NCBI RefSeq assembly: GCF_000473045.1
Contig: NZ_AXAY01000001.1
Location: 454,931-518,930, forward strand
Reading direction: 5' to 3'
DNA: 64,000 nt
From: Bradyrhizobium sp. WSM3983
GTDB taxonomy: Bacteria > Pseudomonadota > Alphaproteobacteria > Rhizobiales > Xanthobacteraceae
Position numbers and translations under genes: made by a program. The notes below the pieces were generated by a model. That model had not been told where the DNA came from. It made no database searches and worked only from the letters and a program-made list of their open reading frames with translations. This document shows positions 34,622 through 43,387 of the stretch, one piece after another. Numbering within the stretch: position 1 is the first letter of the stretch; every line of letters starts with the position of its first letter.

Positions 34622-35050
34622 CTATTTTATTGTGACGGTAATTTTTTCCGAAACGACCGGCGGGTCGAACGGATAGTGACGTGCGTCCCCCAGGACGAGT
34701 TGCAACGTGTGCTTTCCCGGCTGCAGTTCGATACGTGCCTCAGTCTGCCCCGCTCCAAAATGAAGGTGAGACTTGTCCGATGCAATCGGCTCATTGGGAT
34801 TGAGCGGCTCCGTCACGTCGATGAGAAGATGATGGTGCCCACTGTTCTTGAAGTCGTCCCCGGCATGGGTCACGCCCATACCGCGCAAGCCGAAACGGCA
34901 CCAGAACCCACCTTTGATGACGGCACCGTTCTGGGGCCAAACGAAATAGAGTACCGTGTCCTTGCCAGCAGGCTTTCCTTGGGCGCGTGCGGCGCCGAAG
35001 CACACCAGAGTCAGGACGACGGAAAGCATCACAAATCGAATGATCTTCAT
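34622..35050 (-). CDS. DUF4399 secreted protein
   Basis: 142-aa periplasmic protein with a signal peptide (about 1-23, AARAQ). The core matches DUF4399: VLYFVWPQNGAVIKGGF, a strand VTHAGDDFKNSGHHHLLID with a conspicuous His cluster, KSHLHFGAGQTEARIEL and GKHTLQLVLGDARHYPF. The clustered His residues suggest metal binding, unproven. It lies 21 bp downstream of the cyclase-FGE gene on the same strand, so the two are probably co-expressed. Confidence 0.88.
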   Translation of the reverse strand: MKIIRFVMLSVVLTLVCFGAARAQGKPAGKDTVLYFVWPQNGAVIKGGFWCRFGLRGMGVTHAGDDFKNSGHHHLLIDVTEPLNPNEPIASDKSHLHFGAGQTEARIELQPGKHTLQLVLGDARHYPFDPPVVSEKITVTIK

Positions 35051-35071
35051 GGGAGTATTCCCTCCGCCGCG

Positions 35072-36640
35072 TCACGGAGACAAAGCAACACGGAATCCAT
35101 GGGTCGGATAGCGAACGTTGGTGTCATAACTGTCGCGACTCGCTGGGCGAACATAGGTCGCGTCGTTCTTCCAAGAGCCAGACCGGATGACGTGCGACGA
35201 ACATTCACCTCCGAGCCATGGTGACCCGTCCGAAGGCGCTCCCTGATAGTTTTTGTGCCAGCAATCCTCGACCCACTGATCGACACTGCCGCCCATGTCG
35301 AACAGGTCAAACGGATTTGGCTTGAAACTTCCGACCCTGCCCGGCTGCTCGGCGCTGGCGACATCAGCGCAATTCTTGCAATTGGCCATGCCCGGCTTGA
35401 ACTGATCGCCCCACCAATATTTGCTTTGTGTGCCGCCCCGCGCCGCGTACTCCCATTCAGCTTCGCTTGGAAGCCGATAGGGCTTGCCGGTCGCAGTTGC
35501 CAACCAGGTGACAAACGTCTTTGCGTCACTCCAGCTCACATTCGTAACCGGCGCATCATCCGCTCCCGCCGCCACGAAAGCGCACACCTTTGCCGCGGCG
35601 CATTCGTTCCATTCGCGAACAGTGATCGGATATTTGCCGATATCAAAAGATTTAACCGTGACCCGGCGAACAGGCTTTTCCGAGATGTCGTCGTTGCTGC
35701 CCATCGTGAAGATGCCGCCACGGACCGGAACCATTTCAGGTTCGCGGACCGCCGCCGGGACCGGTGGCGGGGTCGAAGGAGCCGGCTGAGATTGGGGAGC
35801 GGCAGGCTGCGGGATCGGCGCCGGCACGGTGGACGGTACGGGCGACGAAGTTAACGGCACGTCCTGTTTGGCAGCGTATGACGCCGATGGAGAGGGCACG
35901 GGCGACTCTGCTGGAGGCGAGGCTGGTGCCAGCACCTGACGCGCCGCTTGATCGTGCGGCTGCAGCAAATACCACAGCACGCCGCCCGCGATGACCAACA
36001 CGGTAAAACTCAACAAGATCATCAGAACGCTCTCGCGTCGCTTGCGGATTCTGCTGAAGGCCATAGCGTCGGGAAGAACGCGATAGACTCTCACCGGATC
36101 GGTGATGTTCTTCACCTTGCGATCGCCCAGTGATTCATATCCGCAGACCAGTTTATGCTTGATCTGCTCGTAGATGCCTCCCGAAATGTACACCTGGCCG
36201 GGATCGGCAATTCCTTCGAGGCGCGTCGCGATGTTGACACCATCACCGTAGATGTCGTCCGCCTCGATGATGACGTCGCCGAGGTTCACTCCTATTCGAT
36301 ATTCGATCCAATGGTGCTTCGGCAGAGACGCGTTGCGTCCGATCATGTTCTGCTGAATGACGATACCGCATCGAACGGCCTCAACTGGACTGTCGAAAAT
36401 TGCGAGAAAGCCGTCACCGGTGGTTTTGACGAGCTTGCCGTGGTGCTCGACGATACTGGGCTCGATAAGCTCGCGCTCGAGCCGCTTGACGCGAACGTGC
36501 GTTCCCTCTTCATCGATTTGCATGAGGCGGCTGTAGCCGGCAATATCGCCAGCGACAATTGCAGCAAGGCGGCGCGGCATCGCCTCGCGCGGAGGCTCGC
36601 CACCACTCTTGCCAGACTTGATGTTGCGAATTTCGGCCAT
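35072..36640 (-). CDS. Class III adenylate/guanylate cyclase fused to a formylglycine-generating-enzyme-like domain
   Basis: 522-aa membrane protein. Residues about 22-190 are a class III cyclase domain: LAAIVAGDIAGYSRLM with the first metal Asp, KTTGDGFLAIFDSP with the second, and GDVIIEADDIYGDGVNIATR. One membrane helix (about 206-226) leads to a Pro/Ser-rich linker (about 230-300). The remaining 220 residues, predicted periplasmic, form a SUMF1/FGE-like domain (MVPVRGGIFTMGS, YPITVREWNEC, YRLPSEAEWEYAARGG, VIRSGSWKND). FGE folds can modify sulfatases or simply bind ligands; here it may sense or act outside while the cyclase signals inside. That link is inference. Confidence 0.9.
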   Translation of the reverse strand: MAEIRNIKSGKSGGEPPREAMPRRLAAIVAGDIAGYSRLMQIDEEGTHVRVKRLERELIEPSIVEHHGKLVKTTGDGFLAIFDSPVEAVRCGIVIQQNMIGRNASLPKHHWIEYRIGVNLGDVIIEADDIYGDGVNIATRLEGIADPGQVYISGGIYEQIKHKLVCGYESLGDRKVKNITDPVRVYRVLPDAMAFSRIRKRRESVLMILLSFTVLVIAGGVLWYLLQPHDQAARQVLAPASPPAESPVPSPSASYAAKQDVPLTSSPVPSTVPAPIPQPAAPQSQPAPSTPPPVPAAVREPEMVPVRGGIFTMGSNDDISEKPVRRVTVKSFDIGKYPITVREWNECAAAKVCAFVAAGADDAPVTNVSWSDAKTFVTWLATATGKPYRLPSEAEWEYAARGGTQSKYWWGDQFKPGMANCKNCADVASAEQPGRVGSFKPNPFDLFDMGGSVDQWVEDCWHKNYQGAPSDGSPWLGGECSSHVIRSGSWKNDATYVRPASRDSYDTNVRYPTHGFRVALSP

Positions 36641-36894
36641 TTCAATTTGGCTTAGCTAACGATTATCGTCGATGAAAAAATGAGCCTGACGTTCGAAAAC
36701 CTATCATACTGCCGGACACCAGCAAAGCAGTCGGGGCGCGAAAAGACCTGAGCTGCGGGAACGGGGTAGGTTTACCGAAACCCAGTTCCGTTTGGCGTCC
36801 GACCATCACTCTCGTACGGCAATATCCCAATTGCGAGTGTGATCTCCTTCACGTTTAAGCATCAAGATGCCCATTCGCAGTGTCAGCTAACCTG
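36641..36894. other. Intergenic, nothing recognised
   Basis: About 250 bp of comparatively AT-rich DNA upstream of the cyclase gene. It presumably holds its promoter, but no clear boxes or repeats were seen. Confidence 0.3.
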
Positions 36895-37107
36895 TCAATA
36901 CTCCGGCCCGGGACCTATAGCGGTCCGAACTTCGCTTTGGCTGAAATTCCGGTCCCAGAGCTCAGTCATCAAGTTGTTGATGATACCATTTAGCGGCGCG
37001 GCCAAGTTGTGGGGATTTCGCGTTACCAAGTCTGCGCAGCGAAATGCGAACTGGTAGGCGGCGTCGGCACATTGCCCTTCCCAAGGGACTTCCTTCCGCT
37101 CAGTCAT
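36895..37107 (-). CDS. Small hypothetical protein, possibly truncated at its C-terminus
   Basis: 70-aa cytosolic protein starting MTERKEVPWEGQCADAAYQF and containing the helix NGIINNLMTELWDRNFSQSE. GGAGGA lies 8 nt before the ATG at 37107. I recall related rhizobial proteins continuing past this helix for another 20-30 residues, so the ending IGPGPEY may reflect truncation. No function is known. Confidence 0.5.
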   Translation of the reverse strand: MTERKEVPWEGQCADAAYQFAFRCADLVTRNPHNLAAPLNGIINNLMTELWDRNFSQSEVRTAIGPGPEY

Positions 37108-37299
37108 CGGGTTCAATCCTCCGAACGTGTGACCGATACTTCCATGACCCCTCTCATCGGCAGCGGCAAGGTCTGCAATGGGTCGATCTTGTTGTAAACG
37201 TCGGCAGTCAGAAGAATCTGACGACGCCATCATAGGAAAGAAGCTGCCGAGCGCGGCTCAGCAGCCTCCCTTTCCTTGTCAGGTCACGAGGCGAGAATG

Positions 37300-37608
37300 T
37301 CAGCGACCGGTGGGATCGTTGCTCCGGCCGGGACGAATATTCTGGGGGCCACCCTGGCCGCTGCTGGTCCCGCCATTGCCGGTGGCGCCTGCGTTGGATC
37401 CGGCACCCGCATTGCTGCCGCTGCCCATGCCGCTTGTGCCGCCGCTCGATCCATTACCGGCCGCGGAGCCGGCTCCTCCAGTGCCCGCACCGGCGCCGGC
37501 ACCCCCGCCGGCTCCAGCACCCGCCCCGCCCGCCTGCGCGTGGGCGAAACCGATCGACGCACCCGCAAGCAACGCACACAGGGCCACCGAGAAAATTGTC
37601 TTTCGCAT
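37300..37608 (-). CDS. Secreted Gly/Ala/Ser-rich low-complexity protein
   Basis: 102-aa protein with a clear signal peptide (MRKTIFSVALCALLAGASIG, cleaved near AHAQA). The mature part consists of Gly, Ala, Ser, Asn and Thr repeats (GAGAGAGGGAGAG and similar) and ends RSNDPTGR. It has no cysteine after cleavage. Together with the 29353 gene it forms a class of exported low-complexity proteins of unknown role. Confidence 0.65.
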   Translation of the reverse strand: MRKTIFSVALCALLAGASIGFAHAQAGGAGAGAGGGAGAGAGTGGAGSAAGNGSSGGTSGMGSGSNAGAGSNAGATGNGGTSSGQGGPQNIRPGRSNDPTGR

Positions 37609-37831
37609 GCTTCAACTCCGTTTGACGTTGTGCTCGTCAAGCGAGGCTGCTTGCGGATGTTCCTAAGAGCTGATGACAAGCTTTCGCAATTCGTCAGGAA
37701 CGATGTCGTGCAACGCCGGATCGGTGCTTGCCGATGCGGCGACAATTCGTTAGGCCCTATTCAGCGACCGGCTACCCTTTCCAGGCTCCAGTTTTTTCCG
37801 GCGCCGTTCGGCCGGCATGATGGAGGATCTC

Positions 37832-38065
37832 ATGCGCATCGCCGTGCTGGTTGTCTTCATGGTGGCGGGACTTGCTCCCGCCGCGCACGCTGAGCGTGAC
37901 TATCCCTGGTGCGTCTTTGGCGGAGAGCTCGGCGCTTCCGGCGAGTGCATGTACTCGACGCGAGAGCAGTGCCTGGCCTCGTCATCCGGGCGGTGGAACA
38001 CCTATTGCGATGTAAACCCGCGCGTGAGGTTCAGACAGCTGCAGCCTCCGCCCCGGACGCGCTGA
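37832..38065 (+). CDS. DUF3551 small secreted protein
   Basis: 77-aa protein. Signal peptide MRIAVLVVFMVAGLAPAAHA is followed by YPWCVFGGELGASGECMYST, then REQCLASSSGRWNTYC. The four-Cys pattern and Trp/Tyr spacing match DUF3551, a family abundant in Bradyrhizobium. ATG 37832 (MRIAVLVV) is preferred over ATGs five and four codons upstream. Function is unknown. Confidence 0.8.
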   Translation: MRIAVLVVFMVAGLAPAAHAERDYPWCVFGGELGASGECMYSTREQCLASSSGRWNTYCDVNPRVRFRQLQPPPRTR

Positions 38066-38310
38066 TCACGGCAATGCTGGCACGCGCTCAGCGCAGACTG
38101 CGCTCCCAGTGCCACTTGATCGCAGGGCCGGAAGGCTCATCAACTTCTCGCGTCCTGCGATGTCGCCAGGCGACATTTGTCAAATCGCACGATCGCTCGC
38201 CCCATACGGGTCCGTAATGTCGGGGATGTGACCAGCCGTGAAGTCCGGATCGGTTGGGACTCCGCGGCCGAGCCTTACCTGAGGAGCCAAGGGGCAGCCG
38301 GAGAAAAACG

Positions 38311-38583
38311 ATGCGTTCCATTTTGGCCTTGGGCCTTTTGATTTCCCTGTGCGGCGCTGCGAACGCGGCGACGGTGCGTCACGCGCACCGGCACGCGGTT
38401 GTTCACGCCCATCGGGGCTGGTCACCAAGTTCCGCTTCGAGCTTTGCCTACGCGCCGGACCGGCCGCCGACCCAATTCGGTGCGGCGCCCTCCGGTGGCA
38501 ACACTGAAGCGTATTACGGCGCTTCTCAGGGTTATGCGCCCGGCGAAAAGGAGCGGTTTCTGAACAGCTTGCACGGCCCGTAG
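38311..38583 (+). CDS. Small secreted His-rich protein
   Basis: 90-aa protein with a signal peptide (about 1-19, GAANA). The region after it is rich in His (VRHAHRHAVVHAHRG), suggesting metal binding, then SSASSFAYAPDRPPTQFG and the ending EKERFLNSLHGP. GGAG lies about 10 nt before the ATG. It is unrelated to named families that I know. Confidence 0.65.
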   Translation: MRSILALGLLISLCGAANAATVRHAHRHAVVHAHRGWSPSSASSFAYAPDRPPTQFGAAPSGGNTEAYYGASQGYAPGEKERFLNSLHGP

Positions 38584-38700
38584 ACGCTTGAGCCCGTAAG
38601 TGCTTGGGCCCGTAAGTGCTTGGGCCAGCACCTCACGTCCATCTCGCCGGCGATGCCGTCGGGGCGGACGCTACCGAGCGGCGTAGTCTGACCTCGACCA

Positions 38701-39794
38701 TCAATCCAGCGGCACGTTCAGACTGGTGCCTTTGGTGATGATGCCGCCACGGTTGCCGATCTCGATCGAGCCATAGCGCTGCTTGAAGCAGTCGGGCAGC
38801 GGCCGGTCACCTTCCATGCTGAGCCAAAGGCGCAGCAAATGACGTTTTTGGCTTGCATTGGGCCAATCGCGGAAGCCGGTCCGGTCATGCAACAGGGCAT
38901 GATTGTAGACAACAGGGCATGATTGTAGACGAACTGCATATCACCCGGCTGAAGCCGCATACCAAAATGCAAGCCGGGGTCGTTTGCGAGCGCGTCGAAC
39001 AGATCGAGCGCCTCGACGTGAGCCGGCGTCAGTCTTGGCGCATCGGGAAAGCGCTGCGCACTGTCGATATACTGACGCTGATAGAACCCGGTCAGGAATC
39101 CCGCATGCCAATTCAGCACCGGGATTTCAAGATATGGTTTTTCGTTCTCCGGGACCTCGCCGCGCCGGTCCGTCGCGATGGGATCGAACAGGAGAGCGGC
39201 AAGGTCGGGACGCCTGTCAAACATCGCGTTGTAGATGGTCGTCGTACTGACGAGGAGAGAGTCGCCTCCCTCCATGGCTTCGCGAATGCATAACAGTCCC
39301 ACCACGTCGGACGAATCCGTGTGGAATGTTTGCCGTTCCGACGTCTGATAAATCCGGGTGTTCGGATCCCTCGCATCGGCGCCGATGTCACGGACGTGAC
39401 CGAGAATGTGACCCGCTGCATTTTGCGACCGCGCCGATCCCAGATGCGCGCCCACCCCGCAAAAGATCGTGGCCGCAAACTCCTGGCTGTAATTCGCCAC
39501 CGGGAGACCGCGTATGACCTCGAAACCCAAGCCAGTCAGCAACCTTGTCTTGAGCCCTGCCAGATGCGCGCCGAAGCGGGGAAGCGGAAAGCTTTCCCTG
39601 GTGATGTCGGCGATCTTCTTGCTTCGGCCAAGATAGGATTTTGCCGCGTTCTCAAGCTCCGCGATCTCGCTGGCCGCAAGCGATATCAGCCATCGCTCAG
39701 GATTGGCCTTCATCTCAGCGCCCTGCCAGGCCGATGGGATGTCGACCCTCCCTGAAGGGCGATCGATCCCGCGGGTCGCCGAGACCACATTCAT
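38701..39794 (-). pseudogene. TauD/TfdA-like Fe(II)/2-oxoglutarate dioxygenase broken by a 20-bp tandem duplication
   Basis: From ATG 39794 (MNVVSATRGIDRPSGRVDIP) the frame reads a normal dioxygenase, including the iron motif FHTDSSDVVGLLC (HxD). Near the C-terminus the 20-bp block at 38891-38910 is repeated exactly at 38911-38930. After the duplication the frame changes and runs as junk to 38718. Removing one copy restores VYNHALLHDRTGFRDWP, which carries the distal iron His and the 2-oxoglutarate Arg, and continues to a stop at 38701. The restored protein would be 357 aa. As written, the product loses the third iron ligand and should be inactive. Confidence 0.88.
38891..38930. repeat. 20-bp perfect tandem duplication
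   Basis: The unit AACAGGGCATGATTGTAGAC occurs twice back to back. Its length is not a multiple of three, so it shifts the reading frame of the dioxygenase gene on the minus strand. It looks like a recent replication-slippage or repair duplication. Confidence 0.95.
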
Positions 39795-40160
39795 GGTGTT
39801 TATTCCTGAGAAGATTGATCGCCAGAAAGAGCGTCGGACCATCGACGATATTGTGCCGACCGCTTGTTTGCAACTTGACCAGGCACAATGCATGGGCCGG
39901 GCAATCGTCGCACATAACGTTGAGATCAGATCTGCGACGGAACGCAAACGAATGACTCGTGCCCCTCGCTGAAGCGCAGCCGCGATCCGAGTGCACGGTC
40001 ACGGCAATACACTCGACGCCCGCTTCTCTGCGAGCAACCGCGCACCAGCGGACATCACTGGAGGTCACAGAAGAGCCAGAAGCGACATTGCAACGGCGCG
40101 AGCTGGCGGCGTTCTGTCGGCCACCATGTCGATGGCACGGATGCTCCTACGTCCTCCGAA
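39795..40160. other. Intergenic region with no supported gene
   Basis: About 370 bp between the broken dioxygenase and the promoter of the next secreted-protein gene. Several short open frames are present but none has a convincing start, composition or recognisable sequence. Confidence 0.35.
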
Positions 40161-40189
40161 TTGCCGGCATCAGAATGTTGTGATACAAT
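40161..40189 (+). promoter_or_regulatory. Candidate sigma-70 promoter
   Basis: TTGCCG (40161-40166) and TACAAT (40184-40189) are separated by exactly 17 bp. The transcript would start near 40196. Immediately after, CGGGAC (40200-40205) and GTCCCG (40215-40220) can form a small stem just before the ribosome-binding site GGGGAGG. Confidence 0.55.
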
Positions 40190-40237
40190 CTCTAGCTGTC
40201 GGGACGGCTGTTCTGTCCCGGTTTGGGGAGGTACCTT

Positions 40238-40786
40238 ATGCGATCGTCATTGGGCTTCGTCGTGCCGTCAGTCGTCGCTACCTTGTCATCCGTCTTGCTG
40301 TGTAGCACCACGGCAATGTCGCAACCCACGCCAAACTCCACGCTTCCCGCCGTCTCGGTCGAAGCGCCGAAGGCAAGACCGACAGCTGTGCCGAGGCAGG
40401 GGCCAACGACCGTGACATCTCATCACCGGGCAACCGGCACATCATCAGCTCAAAATCCGCAGTTCGCCCCGGGTTCAGCATTGTGGAGGCTTGCCAAGCT
40501 GGAGAGAGAAGCCCGCAGCTGCAACGGTGGTTGCGAAACAAGTTTCAGGGTCGGCAACGCTCCCTGGGTTGGATGTAGCCTTGCCGGCCAGGGAGGGGTT
40601 GATGGTAGCATGTTCTCGCCAACATGCACAGACACGCTCAGCTACAACACTTACGCGCAGTGCGTAGAGACCAAGGCCTTCCTTGGCGCGCAACCTAGAG
40701 AATCTCGGTGGATTTGCACCAGCCTGCTGGCCGGGGGCAAGCTGCCCGGCGAAAAGCGAGTAGCCGAGCAATTGGGCCGCCGCTAG
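40238..40786 (+). CDS. Secreted hypothetical protein
   Basis: 182-aa protein. Signal peptide about 1-28 (VVATLSSVLLCSTTAMSQ). The N-terminal mature segment LPAVSVEAPKARPTA is Pro/Ala-rich, like the start of many rhizobial envelope proteins. The C-terminal half has six or more cysteines (SCNGGCETSF, GCSLAG, TCTDTLSY, QCVETKAF, WICTSLL), suggesting a disulfide-stabilised domain. ATG 40238 is supported by GGGGAGG 6-12 nt upstream and by the promoter at 40161. No function is known. Confidence 0.75.
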   Translation: MRSSLGFVVPSVVATLSSVLLCSTTAMSQPTPNSTLPAVSVEAPKARPTAVPRQGPTTVTSHHRATGTSSAQNPQFAPGSALWRLAKLEREARSCNGGCETSFRVGNAPWVGCSLAGQGGVDGSMFSPTCTDTLSYNTYAQCVETKAFLGAQPRESRWICTSLLAGGKLPGEKRVAEQLGRR

Positions 40787-40932
40787 TTCACTTCGCCCGG
40801 CGGCTGCATCAGAACATAGGTTAGCATGGCTCGAACGTTTCGAGCCATGCGGAATGCTCGCTTCGGATCAGGAGCGCAGGTCGGACAAAGCGCCGACAGC
40901 GTGCGCGTCGGCCAACCCCAGCCATCAAGCCG

Positions 40933-41586
40933 TCAGCGCCGCCGCGTCATCGCGCTCAACTCCGTCTTGACGCGCGCCATGGACTACGGGCCATCCGGGT
41001 CGGACGGAACGAGCTGCGCGTACGCTGCGAAGTCGGACAATGCTTCTTGCAGACTGCGCTTCTTCTCACGTGCCACGCCGCGGTTGTAATAGGATTTGGC
41101 AAATTTCGGATTGAGCCGGATCGCTTCGTTGTAGTCCGCGATGGCACTGTCGAGATCGCCTTTGGCCAGAAAAGCGTCGCCGCTGTTGTCATAGGCCTCG
41201 ACATATTTCGGATCGAGGCGGAGTGCAGAATCGTATTCGCCGATGGCGCGATCGCGGTCGCCCTTGGCCATTCAGGCGTTGCCACGGTTGATGTAGACCG
41301 CGACGCGCTTCGGATCGACCCGGATTGCCTCGCTGTAGTCGGCGATGGCGCGGTCGAGGTCGCCCTTGTTCTTATATTCGGCACCGCGGTTTAAGTAGAT
41401 TTTCGCGAGCTCCTCGCCCGTGAACTCTCCCGACGCAATGGCGCGGGAGCACGCCGCGATGGCGGCGTCGCCTGATTGCCTTGCGCAGGTGTCCGCGTCG
41501 TCTGCGACAGCCACAATGGGCATCCCTGCGAGAGCCGCCACGGTCAACCATGGGAACAACCGGTATACTGTGGAGCGCATCTGCAT
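40933..41586 (-). pseudogene. Secreted TPR-repeat protein with two in-frame nonsense codons
   Basis: One continuous frame encodes a signal peptide, DDADTCARQSGDAAIAACSR and several tetratricopeptide repeats (AKIYLNRGAEYKNKGDLDRA, AYDNSGDAFLAKGDLDSAI, KSYYNRGVAREKKRS). It is interrupted by TGA at 41272-41274, where the repeat pattern suggests a Trp (TGG), and by TAG at 40984-40986, where a Lys (AAG) is plausible. Beyond the second stop the frame still reads ARVKTELSAMTRRR, the usual ending, and terminates at 40933. The reading frame is otherwise undamaged. The exact start is uncertain (ATG 41586 or 41580). Confidence 0.8.
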
Positions 41587-41833
41587 CACATGTGGGTTCC
41601 GCAATCGACGGGAGGAGCCGGGATAGCGAATTTCGCCATTCTCCCTCGGCGCTGATCCCGTCCCCTTAGTCGGCGGCGCAGCGCGAATGGTTCGTCAACG
41701 AGACGGGTTGGCCGAGTGGAACTTCAATTTCGCAGCTCAATCCATCCGTATTTCACAGGGTGTTGCCTGAAGTGCACAGGTATCGTCGCGTGCTTGTGGT
41801 TAGATCAGCCTGCGGGCTAACGGGAGATGGTCT

Positions 41834-42659
41834 GTGCGGACGTGGATTCCTGCTGCTATCGCCACGATTGTGATCACTGGTTCGGTCAACGCGGCCGATC
41901 TCGCGCCCGTGTACAAGGCGGCGCCTGCGGGCAGCGGCACCGGTCGCCTACAGTTGGTCCGGATTCTACCTGGGCGGCAGCGTGGGCGTCACGTGGAGCG
42001 ACACACGGGCGGACCCCGTGTCATTTACGACCACCGGCGTTGACTTTTCCGGGCGCCAGGCCGTTGGCCAATTTCCGAGGTTCGACGTCGGCGATACCGC
42101 TTTCACCGGCGGGGTTGAGGTTGGATACAATTTCCAATTCGGGTCGAATTGGGTCGCAGGTATTGAAGCCGATATCAACTCCAGCGGTCTGAAGAAGACC
42201 GACACGCGCGTGTTCCCGGCGACCCCTTTCATCGGCGGCGGCGTCATCGACGCCAATACCGAATCCGCTACACAAAAGCTGGGCTGGCTTGGGACCGTAC
42301 GCGGTCGCCTCGGGTTTACCACCCTGAACAACAGGTTGCTTGCGTTTGCAACCGCTGGCCTGGCCTATGGAAAGGTCGATGACAGCATCTATACCATTGG
42401 CGTCCCAAACGGCGCGGGCCCATTTCTGATCAGCGCCGGCTCGGCGGCGGTTCGCATCGGGTGGACGGCGGGCGGCGGCCTGGAATACGCATTTTCCAGC
42501 AACTGGAGGGCCAAGTTCGAATACCTCTACTACGATCTTGGCGCGCAAAACCTCACCCTGGATTACGCCCCGGTTCCGGGCGACGCGAACAATACGATCA
42601 CGTACAGATTTCACAACAACGGCAATCTGGTGCGCGTCGGCCTGAACTACAACTTCTAG
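41834..42659 (+). pseudogene. Outer-membrane beta-barrel (Omp25/31-like) gene with a 1-bp frameshift
   Basis: From GTG 41834 the frame gives a signal peptide and the family linker (RTWIPAAIATIVITGSVNAA, DLAPVYKAAPAG). Near 41917-41935 the frame shifts by +1, and the next frame continues YSWSGFYLGGSVGVTWSD, VEVGYNFQFGSNWVAGIEAD, TVRGRLGF, FEYLYYDLG and the terminal RVGLNYNF with C-terminal Phe, as in barrel proteins. Removing one base joins both into 274 aa. The barrel part alone is open from 41982 but lacks a signal peptide. Either a true frameshift or a base-call error. Confidence 0.82.
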
Positions 42660-42715
42660 AGATGAACGGGACGTCCGCCGCCGCTGTCGCCGAAGGCCAA
42701 TGGCCAGCAAAAATC

Positions 42716-42747
42716 GGCCTCAACTCGGGGCTGGCTGAGCTGAGGCC
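42716..42747. terminator. Imperfect hairpin after the porin gene
   Basis: GGCCTCA (42716-42722) pairs with TGAGGCC (42741-42747), with further partial pairing inside (CTCA...TGAG). AATTTGC follows, so it may be a weak terminator of the porin transcript. Confidence 0.4.
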
Positions 42748-42933
42748 AATTTGCTGGACTGACGGGCTTTCACCAGACCAGGCATGTCAGAATGCGCTAC
42801 AGGCGGCACTCCATACCATTGGCCATCCGGTCTACCTCGGAATTTTCCGAAAGTTCCGAATCGCGCACTAGCTTTTGCTTGCGCTGTGTTGCTGACCATC
42901 GGTGCCTCAACCCCCGCCTGACGCCAGGGCCAT

Positions 42934-43383
42934 CTACCCGATCAGCTGCCTCGCCGCCGCCGAGATCATCACCAGCCCGCCGGTGATCACCGCAACATCG
43001 AGGATCGCGGTGTGGATGTGCACCGGCATCCGCTCGACGAAGGCTTTGGCCAGGAACGCGCCGGGGATGGCGATGCCGCCGATCAGAAGCGCGAAGGCGA
43101 GCACCTGCGCAGTCACCGCGCCAGCGAGGCCGAACACCGAGATCCTGATGAGACCGGTGCCGAGCGAGATCATCGCGTCGGTTGCGATCACGGCAGCGCC
43201 TTCGAGGCCCGCGGCCATCATTAGCGAGAGCAGGATCACGCCCGAGCCTGACGTGCCGCCGACGAGAACGCCGTAGCCGACGGATCCTGCCGCAAGGCCA
43301 GTGTCGCCGAGCGCGGAGATCGCGATGATCGGCACCACCGGCTCGGCGCCGACCAGCGGCAGATGTCTGCGAAGCCTGAAACG
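42934..43383 (-). pseudogene. Sulfite exporter TauE/SafE family, N-terminally truncated
   Basis: The frame matches the central and C-terminal part of a TauE/SafE membrane protein: LVGAEPVVPIIAISALGDTG, VGYGVLVGGTSGSGVILLSL, AVIATDAMISLGTGLIRIS and ERMPVHIHTAILDVAVITGG, with about five membrane helices. Roughly the first 90-100 residues are missing; upstream the frame simply runs into the 3' end of cca in another frame. So the 5' part was lost, probably when it was joined to cca. No start codon with a ribosome-binding site is evident. Confidence 0.65.
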
Positions 43384-43387
43384 ATGG

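Noticed and set aside
37300..37608. Plus-strand Pro-rich frame opposite the Gly/Ala-rich secreted protein
   Set aside because: Pro codons are simply the complement of Gly codons; only the minus strand has a signal peptide.
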